From: Welwitschia mirabilis
Taxonomy: Eukaryota; Gnetophyta; Gnetopsida; Welwitschiales
Direction: 5' to 3'
NCBI GenBank assembly: GCA_051453625.1
Contig: JBOZIK010000001.1
Coordinates: 155,121,731-155,185,730 of the forward strand
DNA length: 64,000 nucleotides
Positions 49,454 through 61,432 of this stretch are shown here, one piece after another. The notes under the pieces are model-generated. The model worked only from the letters and a program-made list of their open reading frames with translations, did no database searches and was not told the origin of the DNA. Positions within the stretch are counted from its first letter, which is position 1; every line of letters begins with the position of its first letter. A program made the position numbers and the translations under genes.

Positions 49454-50170
49454 TGACAAGCCTTCCTTTGCACAAATACACACTAGAAAAAGAGAAAATA
49501 CTAAAGTTATTTTAAGTAAAAACAAAAATTATTAAGATGTAACTACCACATACACAGACTTAATCATAAATAAAATAAACTATGTGATCTATTCTAAGCT
49601 TTCTAAAGATTACATTTTATTTATCAGGATAGTTTTTTTTCAAGAATAGATTTACTTGGCAAAACTGTGTGCTAATTTATTCAAAGGTCTACATACATAT
49701 ATACAAATAGAGGGGTAAAAAACATCAACATAAAGATTACTATATGAATCAAGCACTATCTATTTCTATACAAGTAAAAACTCCTAATACTAACTTCTAG
49801 CTAAATTAATATTGAGAGAAAAAAAAAGATATATGATTTGTTTCAAACTTCTTAAAATTGGTAACTACACTATGTTATAATGTATTTAATAAAATAATCA
49901 TTACTCTTTTGGAGTACATACAAGTAGGATCTAGCTTTGTAGTGATTACCTTCAGATCTTTTTCCTATTCCAAAATCTTTTCAAGAATCCATATTTTTGA
50001 AACTACAAAAAAGATCCTGTTTTTCTATTCTTTCTTTCTTTTATACTAAAAGTTTGCTTGAGTAATAGAATCCACTTCTTGTTCTCCACAATGATTACTA
50101 TAGTTATTTATCTCTTTACTGATACATAACGTTTTTCTTCCCTTTTTGTTATCACTTCTACACATACTAG
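49454..50170 (-). repeat. Array G right LTR, truncated to 0.7 kb
   Basis: Aligns with 38001-38720 and 19911-20640, then stops at about 50170, where E's LTR sequence resumes ('ttaccac.aa.gagtactagtc'). About 5.4 kb of this LTR is missing. Confidence 0.85.
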
Positions 50171-51996
50171 TTACCACAAATGAGTACTAGTCTAAAAGAG
50201 ATTTTTAAGGATTGGACTTTACTCCTAATAAGATGGACTTAATGCATAATGAATGAAAAATATATTACTATGTATACTAATATAAAATAAACATGGTACC
50301 AAGTATATAATGAATCCTTGAAGTGGTCACTTAGCCATAATAATGTATTAGTAACCTTAATTACCAAGCGTAAGAGAACCCTCATATCTTCCCACATCTT
50401 GATAAGAGCCAATGCAAGGGAATAACATAATTTTATGATATATCATAAATAATGATCTAGTGCTAGTATTACATCATTTTACTAAAATATTCAAAAAGAA
50501 CATTTGAATAATATGAATGAAGAACTTACTTGAAAAGATAAGTATGTCCTTGACAGTTAAAAATTGATGAAGATCTAAGCTTAAGAGTTTTCTAGCTCCA
50601 AGCTTCATAAGAAATAGAATGAAAGAAAGAGAGAGGAAAGAAGGAAATACATTTGTATGAAAAAATGGAAAGTGTCTTCTTTTTTTTGCAAGAGAGGAAA
50701 AGGCCTCTATATGTAGATAAAAAAAAGGCACATAGCTCATGATCATAAGATCACATGATTTATCATTGATAAGTGTGATGAGTAAGAGACTCCTCATATC
50801 TTCCAACATCTTAATAAGGGCCAATGCAAGGGAATAACATAATTTTATGATATATCCTAGATAATGGTCTACTACCAGTATTACATCATTCTACTAAAAT
50901 ATTCAAAAAGACCATTTGGATAACATGAGTGAATAACTTACTTGAAATGATAAGTAAGTACTTAGTAGATAAAAATTAATGAAGATCCAAGCTTAAGAGT
51001 TTCCTAGATCCAAGTTTCATAAGAAATAGAATGAAAGAAAGAGAGAGAAAAGAAGGAAATGCACTTGTATGAAAAAATGGAGAGTATCTCCTTTTTTTGC
51101 AAGAGAGAAAAAGGCCTCTATATGTAGATAAACAAAAGGCACACAGCTCAAGATCATAAGATCACATGATTTATCATTGATAAGTGGGATAAGTAATAAG
51201 TAATGTTGGAATAGAAAAAGATATCATATTTATAACTCATTTACCTCACTAGGATGAGTAATCTAGGTGAGTAATCTTATTGATTTAGTCAGCAAGTTTA
51301 ATTACATCCATCATTTCATCATGCTAGTTTCTTATTAATATTTTATAGGCTTATAAGTAAGTTTAATTCATCCAAGACATGCATCAAAAGAAAAAATGGA
51401 CAAATTTTAAAATTGTAATATGGCATAATGAGGTAAACTTAAATTCCAATGAAGAAAACAATAAATATACTCTGAATCAAGTGCCCTTACACATCTCAAG
51501 AAGATAAAATTCATGGGATAGTAAATGTCCTCATTTCTTACTCTTGGTTGTAGATAAGAGTGCACATACTTATTCACATGCTAATTTATTTCATAATACA
51601 TCAAATTTATCAATCACATAACATAAGGAAGAAAATGTCTATTTATAATATAGTACACCTATCACATTTACCAAGAGTTTAGATGAGTAAATACAATGAA
51701 AAATATATTATTATGTTCTTTTGAAATTTTTAATTTATTAGTTTTATCATATGATTTTGATTCATTACATAATAGGGTTATCTAATTTTAAATGTTTAGA
51801 TAGTGTTTCTCATAAAAACATTCAAACACAATTATTATTACCATTTTCATGTTGAATTATGAAAATTACAAATTAAGGTTAACTCAAAATACCATCTTAT
51901 TTTGACAAGGCCTTTAAAGAAGAGTAATTCATCATCTGATTAAAATATTAATATGCTTAATATCCAAGTAATTAAGGTTTACAAAATATGGCATAT

Positions 51997-52096
51997 NNNN
52001 NNNNNNNNNNNNNNNNNNNNNNNNNNNNNNNNNNNNNNNNNNNNNNNNNNNNNNNNNNNNNNNNNNNNNNNNNNNNNNNNNNNNNNNNNNNNNNNN
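51997..52096. other. Assembly gap (100 N)
   Basis: The 74 bases left of it (51923-51996) are identical to 52459-52532. Confidence 0.99.
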
Positions 52097-52253
52097 TGAA
52101 ATCAACTCTTTATTGTCCATACCATTGGCCTTCGACGGAATTACGACATTCGGATCACTCCGTTTATACTAGCGTGTTGTATTTTGCATATTATTGATAA
52201 TTAACAGGATTGGATTTGAATGTGAACTATTGCACAAATACACACCGCAACAG
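52097..52253. other. CpG-bearing segment unlike its surroundings
   Basis: Contains about seven CpG dinucleotides (for example 'cttcgacggaattacgac' and 'ctagcgtgttg') in a window where CpG is almost absent. It has no counterpart in E's right LTR. No coding sense or known element was recognised. It abuts an assembly gap. Confidence 0.6.
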
Positions 52254-52536
52254 TCCTTTTTAAATTTTAAATTAATTAATTTTATCATGTAATTTAAATT
52301 TCTTACATAATGGAATTATCTAGTTTTAAACATTTGGATATATTTTTTCATAAAAATCTTCATAACATAACTATAATTATCTTCATGGTGAACTATTAAA
52401 ATTACAAACTAATGTTAATTTAAAATATCATCTTATTTTGATAATGCCTTTAAAGAATAGTAATTCATCATCTGATTAAAATATTAATATGCTTAATATC
52501 CAAGTAATTAAGGTTTACAAAATATGGCATATGACA

Positions 52537-52549
52537 TCCTTCCCCATTT
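52537..52549 (-). other. Element E polypurine tract
   Basis: In - sense AAATGGGGAAGGA, directly before the LTR start TGTCATATG. Standard position for plus-strand priming. Confidence 0.75.
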
Positions 52550-52599
52550 AAACTGATTTACTCCTAGGAATCGAGATATATAAAGAGTTTAAGAACAAC

Positions 52600-52790
52600 T
52601 AACTAAATATTATGAGATTTAAAAATGTTTGAGTATTGATTTTTCATTGTTTTCTTTAGATCCCATGTAGCTTCATTAATATTATAATTACTCTACTTTA
52701 TCTTTAGATTATGGATATCCCTATTTCATAAATTGATAGTTCATTGGTCTAGCACTACTTCTAGCTTCTCTATAGTCAAAAAATCTAGTT
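52600..52790 (-). pseudogene. Element E chromodomain
   Basis: On the - strand, blocks LDFLTIEKLEVVLDQ, then NEATWDLKKTMKNQYSNIF follow the integrase. EATWDL is at 52657-52674. This is the pattern of the C-terminal chromodomain of plant chromoviruses (EEATWE...M...YP.LF), which directs integration towards marked heterochromatin. Two stops lie in its middle. Its presence fixes E as a chromovirus. Confidence 0.85.
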
Positions 52791-53870
52791 TCACCTAAAT
52801 ATGAAACCAATTTAATACATAAGAAGGATTTGCAATATACTTTCTTAGCACACTTACATGGCAAACATCATGCATGTGTAATCATCAAGAAGGTAAAGCA
52901 AGCTTGTATGCATTAGGTCTAACTTTTTCTAATATTTTAAATGGCCTAGTGAACTGAGAAGTTAATTTTTATCTCTTAACTCTTCTCATAACTAATTTCA
53001 TTGATGATACTTTCATAAATACATGATCACTTATTTTAAACTCTACATCTCTCTTTCAATGGTTTCTAGACATCTTTTGTCTGGCTACTACTTCTTTAAG
53101 TCTATTCTTAATAATACTCATTTTATTTTCCATTTCTTATGAAATTTTTGATCTTATAATCAATCTTTCTGAAAAGTTATTCCATGATGTAGGTACACTA
53201 CATTATCTATCATATAGCACTTTAAATGGAGCAATTTGAATTGAACTCTAATAACTATTGTTATATATAAATTCTACCAATGGTAGGTACTCTTCCCAGC
53301 TCTATAGATTATTTAGAATTATACTTTAAGAAGATATTTTAAAATTTAATTAACTTTTTCTACCTAACCATCTATTTGAGAGTGAAATGCAATGCTCATG
53401 TTTAACTTGGTTCCTAAACCCATTTGTAATTCTTGCCAAAACTTAGAAGTAAATTTTAAACATCTATTACAAATAATTACTAAATGCACATCATGCAACT
53501 GAATAAGATTTTAAATATATACTTTAGCTATATCATTTCTATTATAAGTATATTTTACTGAAATGAAATAGACTAATTTAATTACTCTATAAATGATTAC
53601 TATGATAAAATTATTACCTCTTTAAGTTTTTGGAAGTCTTACAATAAAATCCATGAAAATCATATCCCGTTTNNNNNNNNNNCAATTTTTTTTTCATCCC
53701 TACTCATGAAAATTTTTGTTCATGTTTTGATACATTTTAGTTTCTTTTGGATGACCTACTATAGGTGGATTCTAAAATTTCAACATTATCTTATGTCTAA
53801 TTCTATCTACATTAAGAACAAAAAATCTTCCTCTGAATCTAATAATACCATCTGAATTAATAATAAAATG
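52790..53870 (-). pseudogene. Element E integrase
   Basis: In - sense, MDFIVRLPKT (about 53630-53660) opens the catalytic core and is followed by a GNNFIIVIIYRVIKLVYFISVKYTY-like stretch of the same core. LGTKLNMSIAFHSQIDG (about 53390-53440) and FTRPFKILEKV (about 52910-52945) are further blocks. The order and wording follow Del/Tekay integrases (MDF..GLPR, STAFHPQTDGQ, GPF.I). A 10-N gap (53673-53682) sits just upstream of the first block. Stops are frequent. Confidence 0.82.
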
Positions 53871-53879
53871 CTCTAAATC

Positions 53880-54420
53880 TATTGATTTTTCTAATTATTC
53901 CTTTAATTTTTTATAATTCTTGTCCTTTTTTTGTCCCTCTAACATAATGTTAGGATTTTGGCTTTGAATTTCAATGATTACTTTGAGGAAACCTCATCTA
54001 CTAAGAACATCTGCAACCTTATTTCCCTTACCTTCATGATATAAAATACTTAGATCAATACCACATAGAAATTTCATCCATCTCATTTGCCTAAATTTTA
54101 TTTTTGGTTGAGTAAAAATGTACTTTAGACTCTTATGATTTGTCTCAACTTAAAATTTTACACCATAGAGATAATACTTTCACAACTTTAAACAAAACTT
54201 CTATAGCTAATACAAGATCATGAATAGGATAATTTCTCTTATGAGTTTTAAGTTGTATTAATTAATAAGATATTACTCTTTTATCCTATTTAAGAACTGC
54301 TCTAAGACCTTCTCCAGATGCATTAATATAAACTAAAAAGTCTTTAAATCATCTAGCATTGCTAAGACTAAAGTAATTGTTTAGCATTCTTTAACATAAT
54401 GGAATGATTATTGACATATT
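53880..54420 (-). pseudogene. Element E RNase H
   Basis: Residual blocks VYINASGEGLRAVL (about 54300-54345), VISYQLIQLKTHKRNYPIHDLVLA (in two frames, about 54195-54270) match the VYCDASG.G.GAVL and ...YPTHDLELA motifs. The first catalytic Asp of the DAS motif is Asn (G-to-A). Confidence 0.78.
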
Positions 54421-55390
54421 ATTATCCATTAGAAATTTTTATTTTTCCTTAAAAATCTTATTAATGAAGAAGCTATCTTAGAGAAGTTGAAGATGAATTG
54501 ATAATAGTACTCAGTAAGACTAAGAAAGATTCTAACCTTAGTAATATTTATAGGTTATTATCATTTCATGATTACTCTAACTTTATCTTGATCCACTAAT
54601 ATACTTTTCATAGATATTACATGGCCTAGAAATTAAATAGATTCCTTTCAAAAAGGATACTTTTTCATGTTAGCATATGACTAGTGACTCTGTAAAGTTT
54701 GTAATACTATTCTCAAGCATTTCTTATGCTCTTCATAAGTCTTGAAATAAATGAGAATATCATTAATAAATACTATTATAAAGAAATAAAGATGTGATTG
54801 ATTTGTAAGACTCATAATACTGCAAGAGCATTAGTTAAATCAAAAGGCATAATAGTAAATTCATAATACCCATAGCGAGCTTTAAATGTTGTTTTATGAA
54901 TATCTAATTCCTTATATTAAACTTAATGATATCTAGAGTTTAGATCAACTTTTGAGGATATGTTAGCTTTCTTGAGTTAATCATAAAATCATCTATTCGT
55001 GGTAGTGGATACTTGTTATTAATGAAAACCTTATTTAGTTATTTATAATCAATGCATAATCTTAGTGTTCCATTCTTTATCTTTACAAATAATACAAGTG
55101 CTCCCCATGATAATACACTAGGATGAATAAAACCCTTTTATAAGAGTTTTTCAAGGTAAATTTTTAATTCTTTATGATTCCTTGTAAATTAGTTAAATTC
55201 CTATAATTATTTTAATGAAAAATTCAACTCCCAAAGTGGTGGCATCCTTGGTAACTCTATTGTAAATACATCAGGATATCCTTAGAATATTGGTTTTTTT
55301 TTAACTAAAGTTTCTCCTTCTTTCAAGTTAATTGGTTTTATATATAGCATATAAACTGATTATCCCCTCTTAATTTCTCCTTTTATATGA
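54420..55390 (-). pseudogene. Element E reverse transcriptase
   Basis: Blocks LPRMPPLWELNFSL (upstream linker, about 55215-55260), [18 protein letters not shown] (about 55090-55145), [10 protein letters not shown] and NNKYPLPRIDD (about 54985-55075) and VFINDILIYFK (54750-54775) lie in RT order on -. FIND occupies the catalytic FIDD/YVDD site, with Asp-to-Asn at the first position (54759-54770). Four or more frameshifts. Confidence 0.85.
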
Positions 55391-55880
55391 TTTGCATTAA
55401 TTAAATTCTCTACTATTGATTTTTAATAACCTTGAAAGATTATTCTTTTACCATGATTTATAATTTTTACTTAATGCTTTTCACAAGTTATAACTACTCT
55501 ATTTTGCACTAACCATTTCATACATAAAATAATGTGATATTTTTCTAAGTCAATAATAATTGGTTGTATCTAAAACTTTTCCACACTTATAGATAAATTA
55601 CAATTTTGGACTTATTGATTAACCTTGGACATAGATCCATTTGCTAGCTGTATGCATCCCTCAATTGAAGCATAACATAATTTTTCTCTTATAATAATCC
55701 TAGGAGATATGAAATAATGAGTTACTCTATAATCAAATAAAATAATTACTTTTTTTATTAAGTAAATACTTACCTTCTATAATAGAGCTTTAAAATTATA
55801 CCCCTTAATTATCTACTACTACTTGAAGTTATCCTATTGATTGAAGAATGATTTTTGATCTTTGATGATTTTCTAGTTGA
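55390..55880 (-). pseudogene. Element E aspartic protease
   Basis: LFDYRVTHYFISPRI on - (active site at 55716-55724) corresponds to the LFDSGATHSFIS active-site block. Ser and Gly of the triad are replaced by Tyr and Arg, so this copy is catalytically dead. Further residues ('ANGSMSKVNQ', 'WLVQNRVVITC') follow in family order. Confidence 0.8.
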
Positions 55881-56820
55881 TTTCTAGAAGTGTCTCTATT
55901 AGATAATGAATATTCTTTCAATTTATGATTCTTCTTACATTGGAAGCATCTATCTCCATCATTATACTAGTTTTGGTACTGATACTAACTAAACATTAGA
56001 AATTATATCTCTAATGTTGATTATTTCCATAGCTTTAACTAGGAACATTATAGTTTCTTTTGAATGGAGTCTACTTAGGTTGATTTAAATTCTTATTTTT
56101 ACTACAATGGCTACTGCTATTATTTTTGTTGAAGTATCAATTCTTATTTTGATAAGACATTTATGATCAATGTTTCTTAAGAATATTCTCTATGGAGAAA
56201 TTTTCTTCCTATTTTCATATTATCTCTACTAGTTTTGCTCTACTATCTTTGTCTTTTTTAAAGCCTCTACTAGATTCTTAGGTCGAAACATCGATACCTT
56301 AGTAGAAATGGAAGGAAGAAGACTATTAATAAAGATATTTGTTTTGACTTCTTTATCTAGATGCATATGTAACACATATCTTAATAACTCTACAAATTTA
56401 CACTCATGAAATGCTATGTTCACATTAGGGGCTTATTTTCGATCATAGAATTTTCTAATCTTTTGGCAAATATAGAACTTTATGATATGTGTCTCTTTAA
56501 AGATGTACTCAACTTCCTCCATGAAAGTTCTAGATCTTCTAACTTGGTCATTTTTGTTTTCCACCATAGGTTAGCTTCTCCTTGTAACATATAAATAGTT
56601 AAAGAAGCCTTTTCATATTCATCATACACTAAGGTACTTATAACCTTTTTAACGTTCCTTAGTCATGATTTTTCTTTAAAAGGATTTGAACCTCCTACAA
56701 ACTTTGGTGGATTTAGATTACTAAAAATTTGAATCAATTTTCTCATACCCACTTTCTTGGGTTAATTGATACCATTATTTAATTGTAGTTTTGGCCTTCA
56801 TTTACTGTTTGTGATAGGAA
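55880..56820 (-). pseudogene. Element E gag
   Basis: NPPKFVGGSNPFKEKS (about 56665-56715), ASLTIYMLQGEANLWWKTK (about 56560-56615) and an open stretch of 64 codons at 56229-56423 (HECKFVELLRYVLH...RPKNLVEAL) follow the chromoviral capsid order. A zinc knuckle near 55910-55948 reads CFQCKKNHKLKEY, one residue short and with Tyr for the last Cys. The stretch 56229-56423 lies in the same phase as the normal gag-pol order E-gag-PR. Confidence 0.82.
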
Positions 56821-57994
56821 CTACATGAATGTATTTATCAATGCTTCTAGATTAAGGTTGAGTTGGGATTTATTTTCATCATTATATTGCTAATTCTCTT
56901 ATGATTTATTTTTATGTTTATAACTTAGTACAACTGACCTAGCCTCAAGATTTAACTGATAATGATGGGGCATCTGAAAGAAGTGGAAATCATTATGAGA
57001 TTACATTTGTAAATAGGATAAAACTTATTAAAGGTGAAACTTAGAAATATTTTTATGATCCTAGGAAGAATATGGTTATTATTATGAGGTGATCGATCCT
57101 TATTTACAACTCAAAGTACATAATTAAGTTTATTACCTTTCTTTATTTTCAATAGATAATGTTTATAAGTTATGAATATGAGTTTTCACTTTAAGGTTAT
57201 GTGAACACATAATTTAGGATTAATAATTTGGTTGGAGATTTAATTATTTTCAAGGATATGTAGTTATAAGGCATTATTTTATGTATTTATANNNNNNNNN
57301 NNNNNNNNNNNNNNNNNNNNNNNNNNNNNNNNNNNNNNNNNNNNNNNNNNNNNNNNNNNNNNNNNNNNNNNNNNNNNNNNNNNNNNNNNNNATTTCTTCC
57401 TAAAGATTAATCTCTTTAAGAAATTATATAAGATCATTGTCCTCATTTTTAAGATAATTGTAATTCCTCTAGGTGATTATTTTTATTGCTATAAGGTAAT
57501 GGAGTTTTCAATGACTTAAATTTATGATTAGCATAATGATCATCTAGGGGTTGGGTTATAGTTAACCTTATGAATAATTTAGAAGTATCCCAAATATAAT
57601 CAATTTATGGGATTATTAAGGTGCTAAGGTTATCACTAGTGTAATCTTTATAATTATTGGAATTAACACGAATGTAATTTGGTATATATTTAGATAGTAG
57701 GAAAATTATAGATATAATCAAATTCATGACTATTAGAAGGTATGATTAAATTCATATTTATTTATAAGTTGAAGTTAGCTTGGAATCTAGTATTATTAAT
57801 GATATAATTAATTTTACTCATGGATTAAGATCATTACAAATATAATTAACTTTATAGCTATTAGAAATTAAGGTTATTATGGTTATAACAAACTTTATAA
57901 TTATTAAGAAAAAATATTGTTAAAGATGTAATTGGATTTATATTCTCATAAATTTATAAATTCTTAACATAAGTATTATTTAAGTTAACCTAGA
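56821..57994 (-). other. Element E leader / N-terminal gag region
   Basis: Between primer site and recognisable gag. AT-rich, no frame, with a 100-N gap at 57292-57391. The 57.4-57.95 kb stretch has dispersed 'aattatt.aagattat'-type words without a clear unit. Nothing else is supported here. Confidence 0.5.
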
Positions 57995-58006
57995 GCTCTA
58001 ATACCA
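57995..58006 (-). other. Element E primer-binding site (initiator Met tRNA)
   Basis: In - sense TGGTATTAGAGC, 11 of 12 to TGGTATCAGAGC, three bases after the LTR end GTGTCACA. Confidence 0.88.
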
Positions 58007-58009
58007 ATT

Positions 58010-61000
58010 TGTGACACCTTATCTTTTCTTACCATAGATAAGTACTGTTTTTTTCTTTCTTTTCTCTTCCTTAATTCTTTAATATTATTACCTAGTAGAC
58101 ACAGAAAAACCTAGGTTCAAATTTTACTTATTCCTTTATTATAATTTTTATATTTTGAGAAAAATAAATCATATTTTATCATATATTTATCTATAATTAA
58201 TTCCTAGGTTATTTTGGTTCGCAAATAATAGTGATGTCATTAGTTTGTGTATTTAATTTCTTTCTATTTTTTTTATCACATAGAAAGATATCTTTTAAAT
58301 AGTTGAGAAGATGTAAACTTGTTATAAACATACCTAAATAAGTTTAAAGATGATACTTAATCAATATAGTAGGAAGTTTCAACTCCTATTAATAACATTC
58401 CAATGTGATATCTAGCCATTCTCCAGACATTAGTTAGTTCTACTTCAAGTTCTAAACTATACAAACATGGTTAGACTAAACTCTATAAGCTTGCACTTCA
58501 CCTTGATATACCCCCAATATAGGTGACAGGTGATATGTAAGATGGATGCATGCTTATAAATGACCCCACTTCCTTAAAACATCTCTAAGTGGTGAAACAT
58601 AATCCATCCATATCAAGGGATTGAGATATTAAGTCAGAATAAATTTATATATGGGTAGGGCAAGAGAGTGGTGATCAAATCCACTTCTAGAAGGGTATTA
58701 TAAAAAAATGTAATGCAACCCACCTTGGTGATGGGGATGAACATTATTAAGATTATCTTGATTTAGTTCTATTCGATGAATACATCACACAAATGCAAAC
58801 ATATAATTCTAACTAATGTAAATATTTGATGGATTATTTACCTATTTATAATAATTTTAATTATCATTAGGTTCATTTTATAAAAATAATCATAAAAGAG
58901 GAAAAAAAGCATACTAAAATAGCTCTATATTCAAGATTATAATAATGAAAATCTAAATAAAGGAAATATTATTTTCTTTTTATTTTTTAATAATAATAAA
59001 AAATCAAAATGCATCAAATCACATCTTAACAATGTACTTGAAGAAATTAATCCATACATAGAGCTATGTCAATCCTAGAAGAATTCTTCCATGCCCATAT
59101 GACAATCTCCATGGATTCGTGCAATGATTATTAAGACATAATACTTTATTCAAGACTCACATGACTATATAATAAGTTAAGAAAATAAATGATAAATTCA
59201 AGAGTATTCATGCTACTTAAACTACAAAGGTGAAAACCCTTATGAGCATGCATATTCAAAGTAAGATAAAAGAAAAAGGTAAAAGAGCTCTTTTTCCTAA
59301 TAAAATATTATTTCTAGGAATCTTAACTTAAGTCTACTAATGGAAACTTGTCATGTATACTCAAATTACTTGTATAATTTTATTTAATAATTTTTCTATT
59401 ATTTAAATATTAAGTATAATGTTTTGGACTCTAAGGAAATGTCATAATCAAAAATTAATAATTAATTAATTAAGAAAAAATAAATTACAATAGTTTATCA
59501 TAGATTAGACTTATAATAGGGTCATTATAAACTAACTTAACCTATCTTGGAATTCTAAAAATATTATTTCTAAGGTCATGATTTAAGATTAAAAACTATC
59601 AAATTTTCTAAAATTATAGTCCTACTACACTATAATAAAATGACCATAATGTTTAATAAACTTTGAGTATTTGAATAATTTAAGATGTTTTAGAGATATT
59701 ATTTAATTCCATACTAATTTAGGCTACTTAAGTTTTTAGATATATTAACTATTAGTTACAAAAATTTAAATTATTTACTTACTATTTTCTGCATTCTTTT
59801 TCTAATGTATTTTAACAAATAATTTTTTTTAAAAATTACTACACATTAGAAAAATTATTATTTTTAATTTTTACAATCATGACATAATCCTAGACTTACA
59901 AAACAAATTGCACTACTTCATACTTACTAATTAATAAGCTATAGTGTTTTGAACCTATGCCTGCATTTTGGAAATTTCATTTTGGTTATAAAAAATGGGG
60001 TAAAGTTTTTACAACTAGTTATGTAATATTTAAATTAATAAATTAATTAATATAATAGCTAAATTAATTATTTACAAAACATCTTAACTAAATTCACTAA
60101 TTCGAATCAATGTAGAAATAAAAATCAAATCAATTTAAAAAAAGCCATTTACTATAAGCCTTAGGATTACCATAAAGTAGTACTAGTCGAAAAGAGATTT
60201 GTGAGGATTAGACCTTGCCCCTAATAAGATAGACCTAATGGATAATGAATGAAAAGTATATTTTTATGTATTATTCATAATCATCTATTAGTAATCTTAA
60301 TCACTAAACATAAGAGACTCCTCATATCTCCCCTCATATGATTGAAAGTCAAAGGGAGGAAATAACATAACTTTATGATATATTATAAATAGTGGTCTAG
60401 TGCAAGTATTACATCATTCTAATAAGATATTAAAAGAGACCATATGGATAACATGAGTAAATAACTTACTTGAAAAGATTAGTAAATCCTTAATAGCTAA
60501 ATATTGATGAAGATCTGAGCTTGAGAGTTCCTTAGCTCCAAGCTCCATAAGCAAGAGATTGAAAGAAAGAGAGAGGAAAGAAGGAAATACACTTATATAG
60601 AAAAATGAAAAGTATCTTCTTTTTTCACAAGAGAGAAAAAGATCTTATATATAGATAAAAAAAAGGCACCTAGATCAAGATCATAAGATTACATGATTTA
60701 TCATTGATAAGTGGGATGAGGAATAAGTGATATTAGAGTATAAAAAGATATCATATTTATGACTCATGCTATCTCCTTCTTAATCCTTATAAGCTTATAA
60801 TTAATTTTAATTCATTCAATAAATGCATCAAAAGAATAAATGCATAAATATCAAAATTATCATATGGCATAGTTAGATAAACCCTTTAATTTCAATGAAC
60901 AAAACAAGAAATATGCTATGAAAAGTTCTCTTATACATCTCAAAAAGATAAAAGTTATGGTAAAGTAAATTTATTTATTTATTTATCATTCTTGGTTCTA

Positions 61001-61427
61001 GGTAAGAGTGTATGTACTTGTTCATATGCTCATTTATTTCATGATGCATAAAATCTATCAATCACATAACATAAGGAAGAAAATCTCTATTCATAATATA
61101 GTTCATTTATCACATTTATCAAGAATTTAAATGAGTAAATAAGATTTAAAATATATTATTATTTCCTCTTTCAATTTTTAAATTATTATTTTATCATGTG
61201 ATTTGAGGTTATCTAATTTTAAATGTTTGGATAGCTTTTCTCGTAAAACTTTCTAACATAATTTTTATCATTCTCATTATGAATTATGAAAATTACAAAC
61301 TAAGGTTAATTTAAAATACCATCTTATTTTGACAAGGCCTTTAATAAAGAGTAATTCATCATCTGATTAAAAGCTTAATATGTTTAACATGTAAGTAATT
61401 AAGGTTTACAAAATATGGAATATAATA
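58010..61427 (-). repeat. Element E right (5') LTR, intact length 3.4 kb
   Basis: The uninterrupted reference copy of E's LTR, TGTGACACC...AATATAATA in + orientation. It shows the empty sites of F (about 59540) and G (about 60115-60166). A TATA-like TATATATAAG on - is at 60644-60653, followed in - sense by a stretch leading to the primer side. No gene inside. Confidence 0.88.
60644..60653 (-). promoter_or_regulatory. TATA-like box in element E right LTR
   Basis: Reads TATATATAAG on -. The left LTR equivalents (near 50710 and 51120) have changed to 'ctacatatag'. A candidate for the element's promoter by sequence only. Confidence 0.4.
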
Positions 61428-61432
61428 GTACC
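61428..61432. repeat. Right target-site duplication of element E (GTACC)
   Basis: Immediately follows E's right LTR end and precedes the resumption of D's polyprotein. Confidence 0.7.

Larger units (their letters stand above)
19911..50170 (-). mobile_element. Array G: tandem Ty3/gypsy elements sharing a central LTR
   Basis: From left to right the order is LTR (19911-25702), gap, partial LTR (25803-29266), internal A (29267-38000), LTR (38001-44137), internal B (44138-49453), truncated LTR (49454-50170). All are on the - strand and of one family. Both internal regions carry gag-PR-RT-RNase H-integrase in the usual Ty3/gypsy order. The integrase and RT wording resembles the non-chromoviral Athila/Tat side of plant Ty3/gypsy. 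The array sits in E's left LTR between positions equivalent to about 60115 and 60166 of the right LTR. The right edge is not clean: about 50 bp of E and about 5.4 kb of G's terminal LTR are missing, consistent with one deletion. Confidence 0.8.
50171..52536 (-). repeat. Element E left LTR, piece 3, with duplications
   Basis: Aligns with 60166-61427 of the right LTR. A 412-bp unit (50371-50782) is repeated in tandem at 50783-51194, while the right LTR has it once (about 60309-60725). The last 280 bp occur twice (51721-51996 and 52254-52536), separated by a 100-N gap and a 157-bp CpG-bearing segment. The - strand open frame 50474-50824 spans the duplication and has no recognisable product. Confidence 0.8.
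8300..61427 (-). mobile_element. Element E: Del/Tekay-like Ty3/gypsy chromovirus, heavily nested
   Basis: A complete but dead chromovirus on the - strand. Right LTR is 58010-61427. Left LTR is in three pieces (8300-10368, 19202-19910, 50171-52536), separated by elements F and G. The internal region 52537-58009 reads, in - sense, primer site, gag, PR, RT, RNase H, integrase, chromodomain, polypurine tract. LTR ends in + orientation are TGTGACACC (58010) and CATATGACA (52536). In the decayed outer ends these read TATAATACC (8300) and AATATAATA (61427). Flanking 5-mers ATACT (8295-8299) and GTACC (61428-61432) differ only by transitions and fit a 5-bp target duplication. The flanks are the two halves of element D's polyprotein gene, which independently proves the borders. 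Confidence 0.9.
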
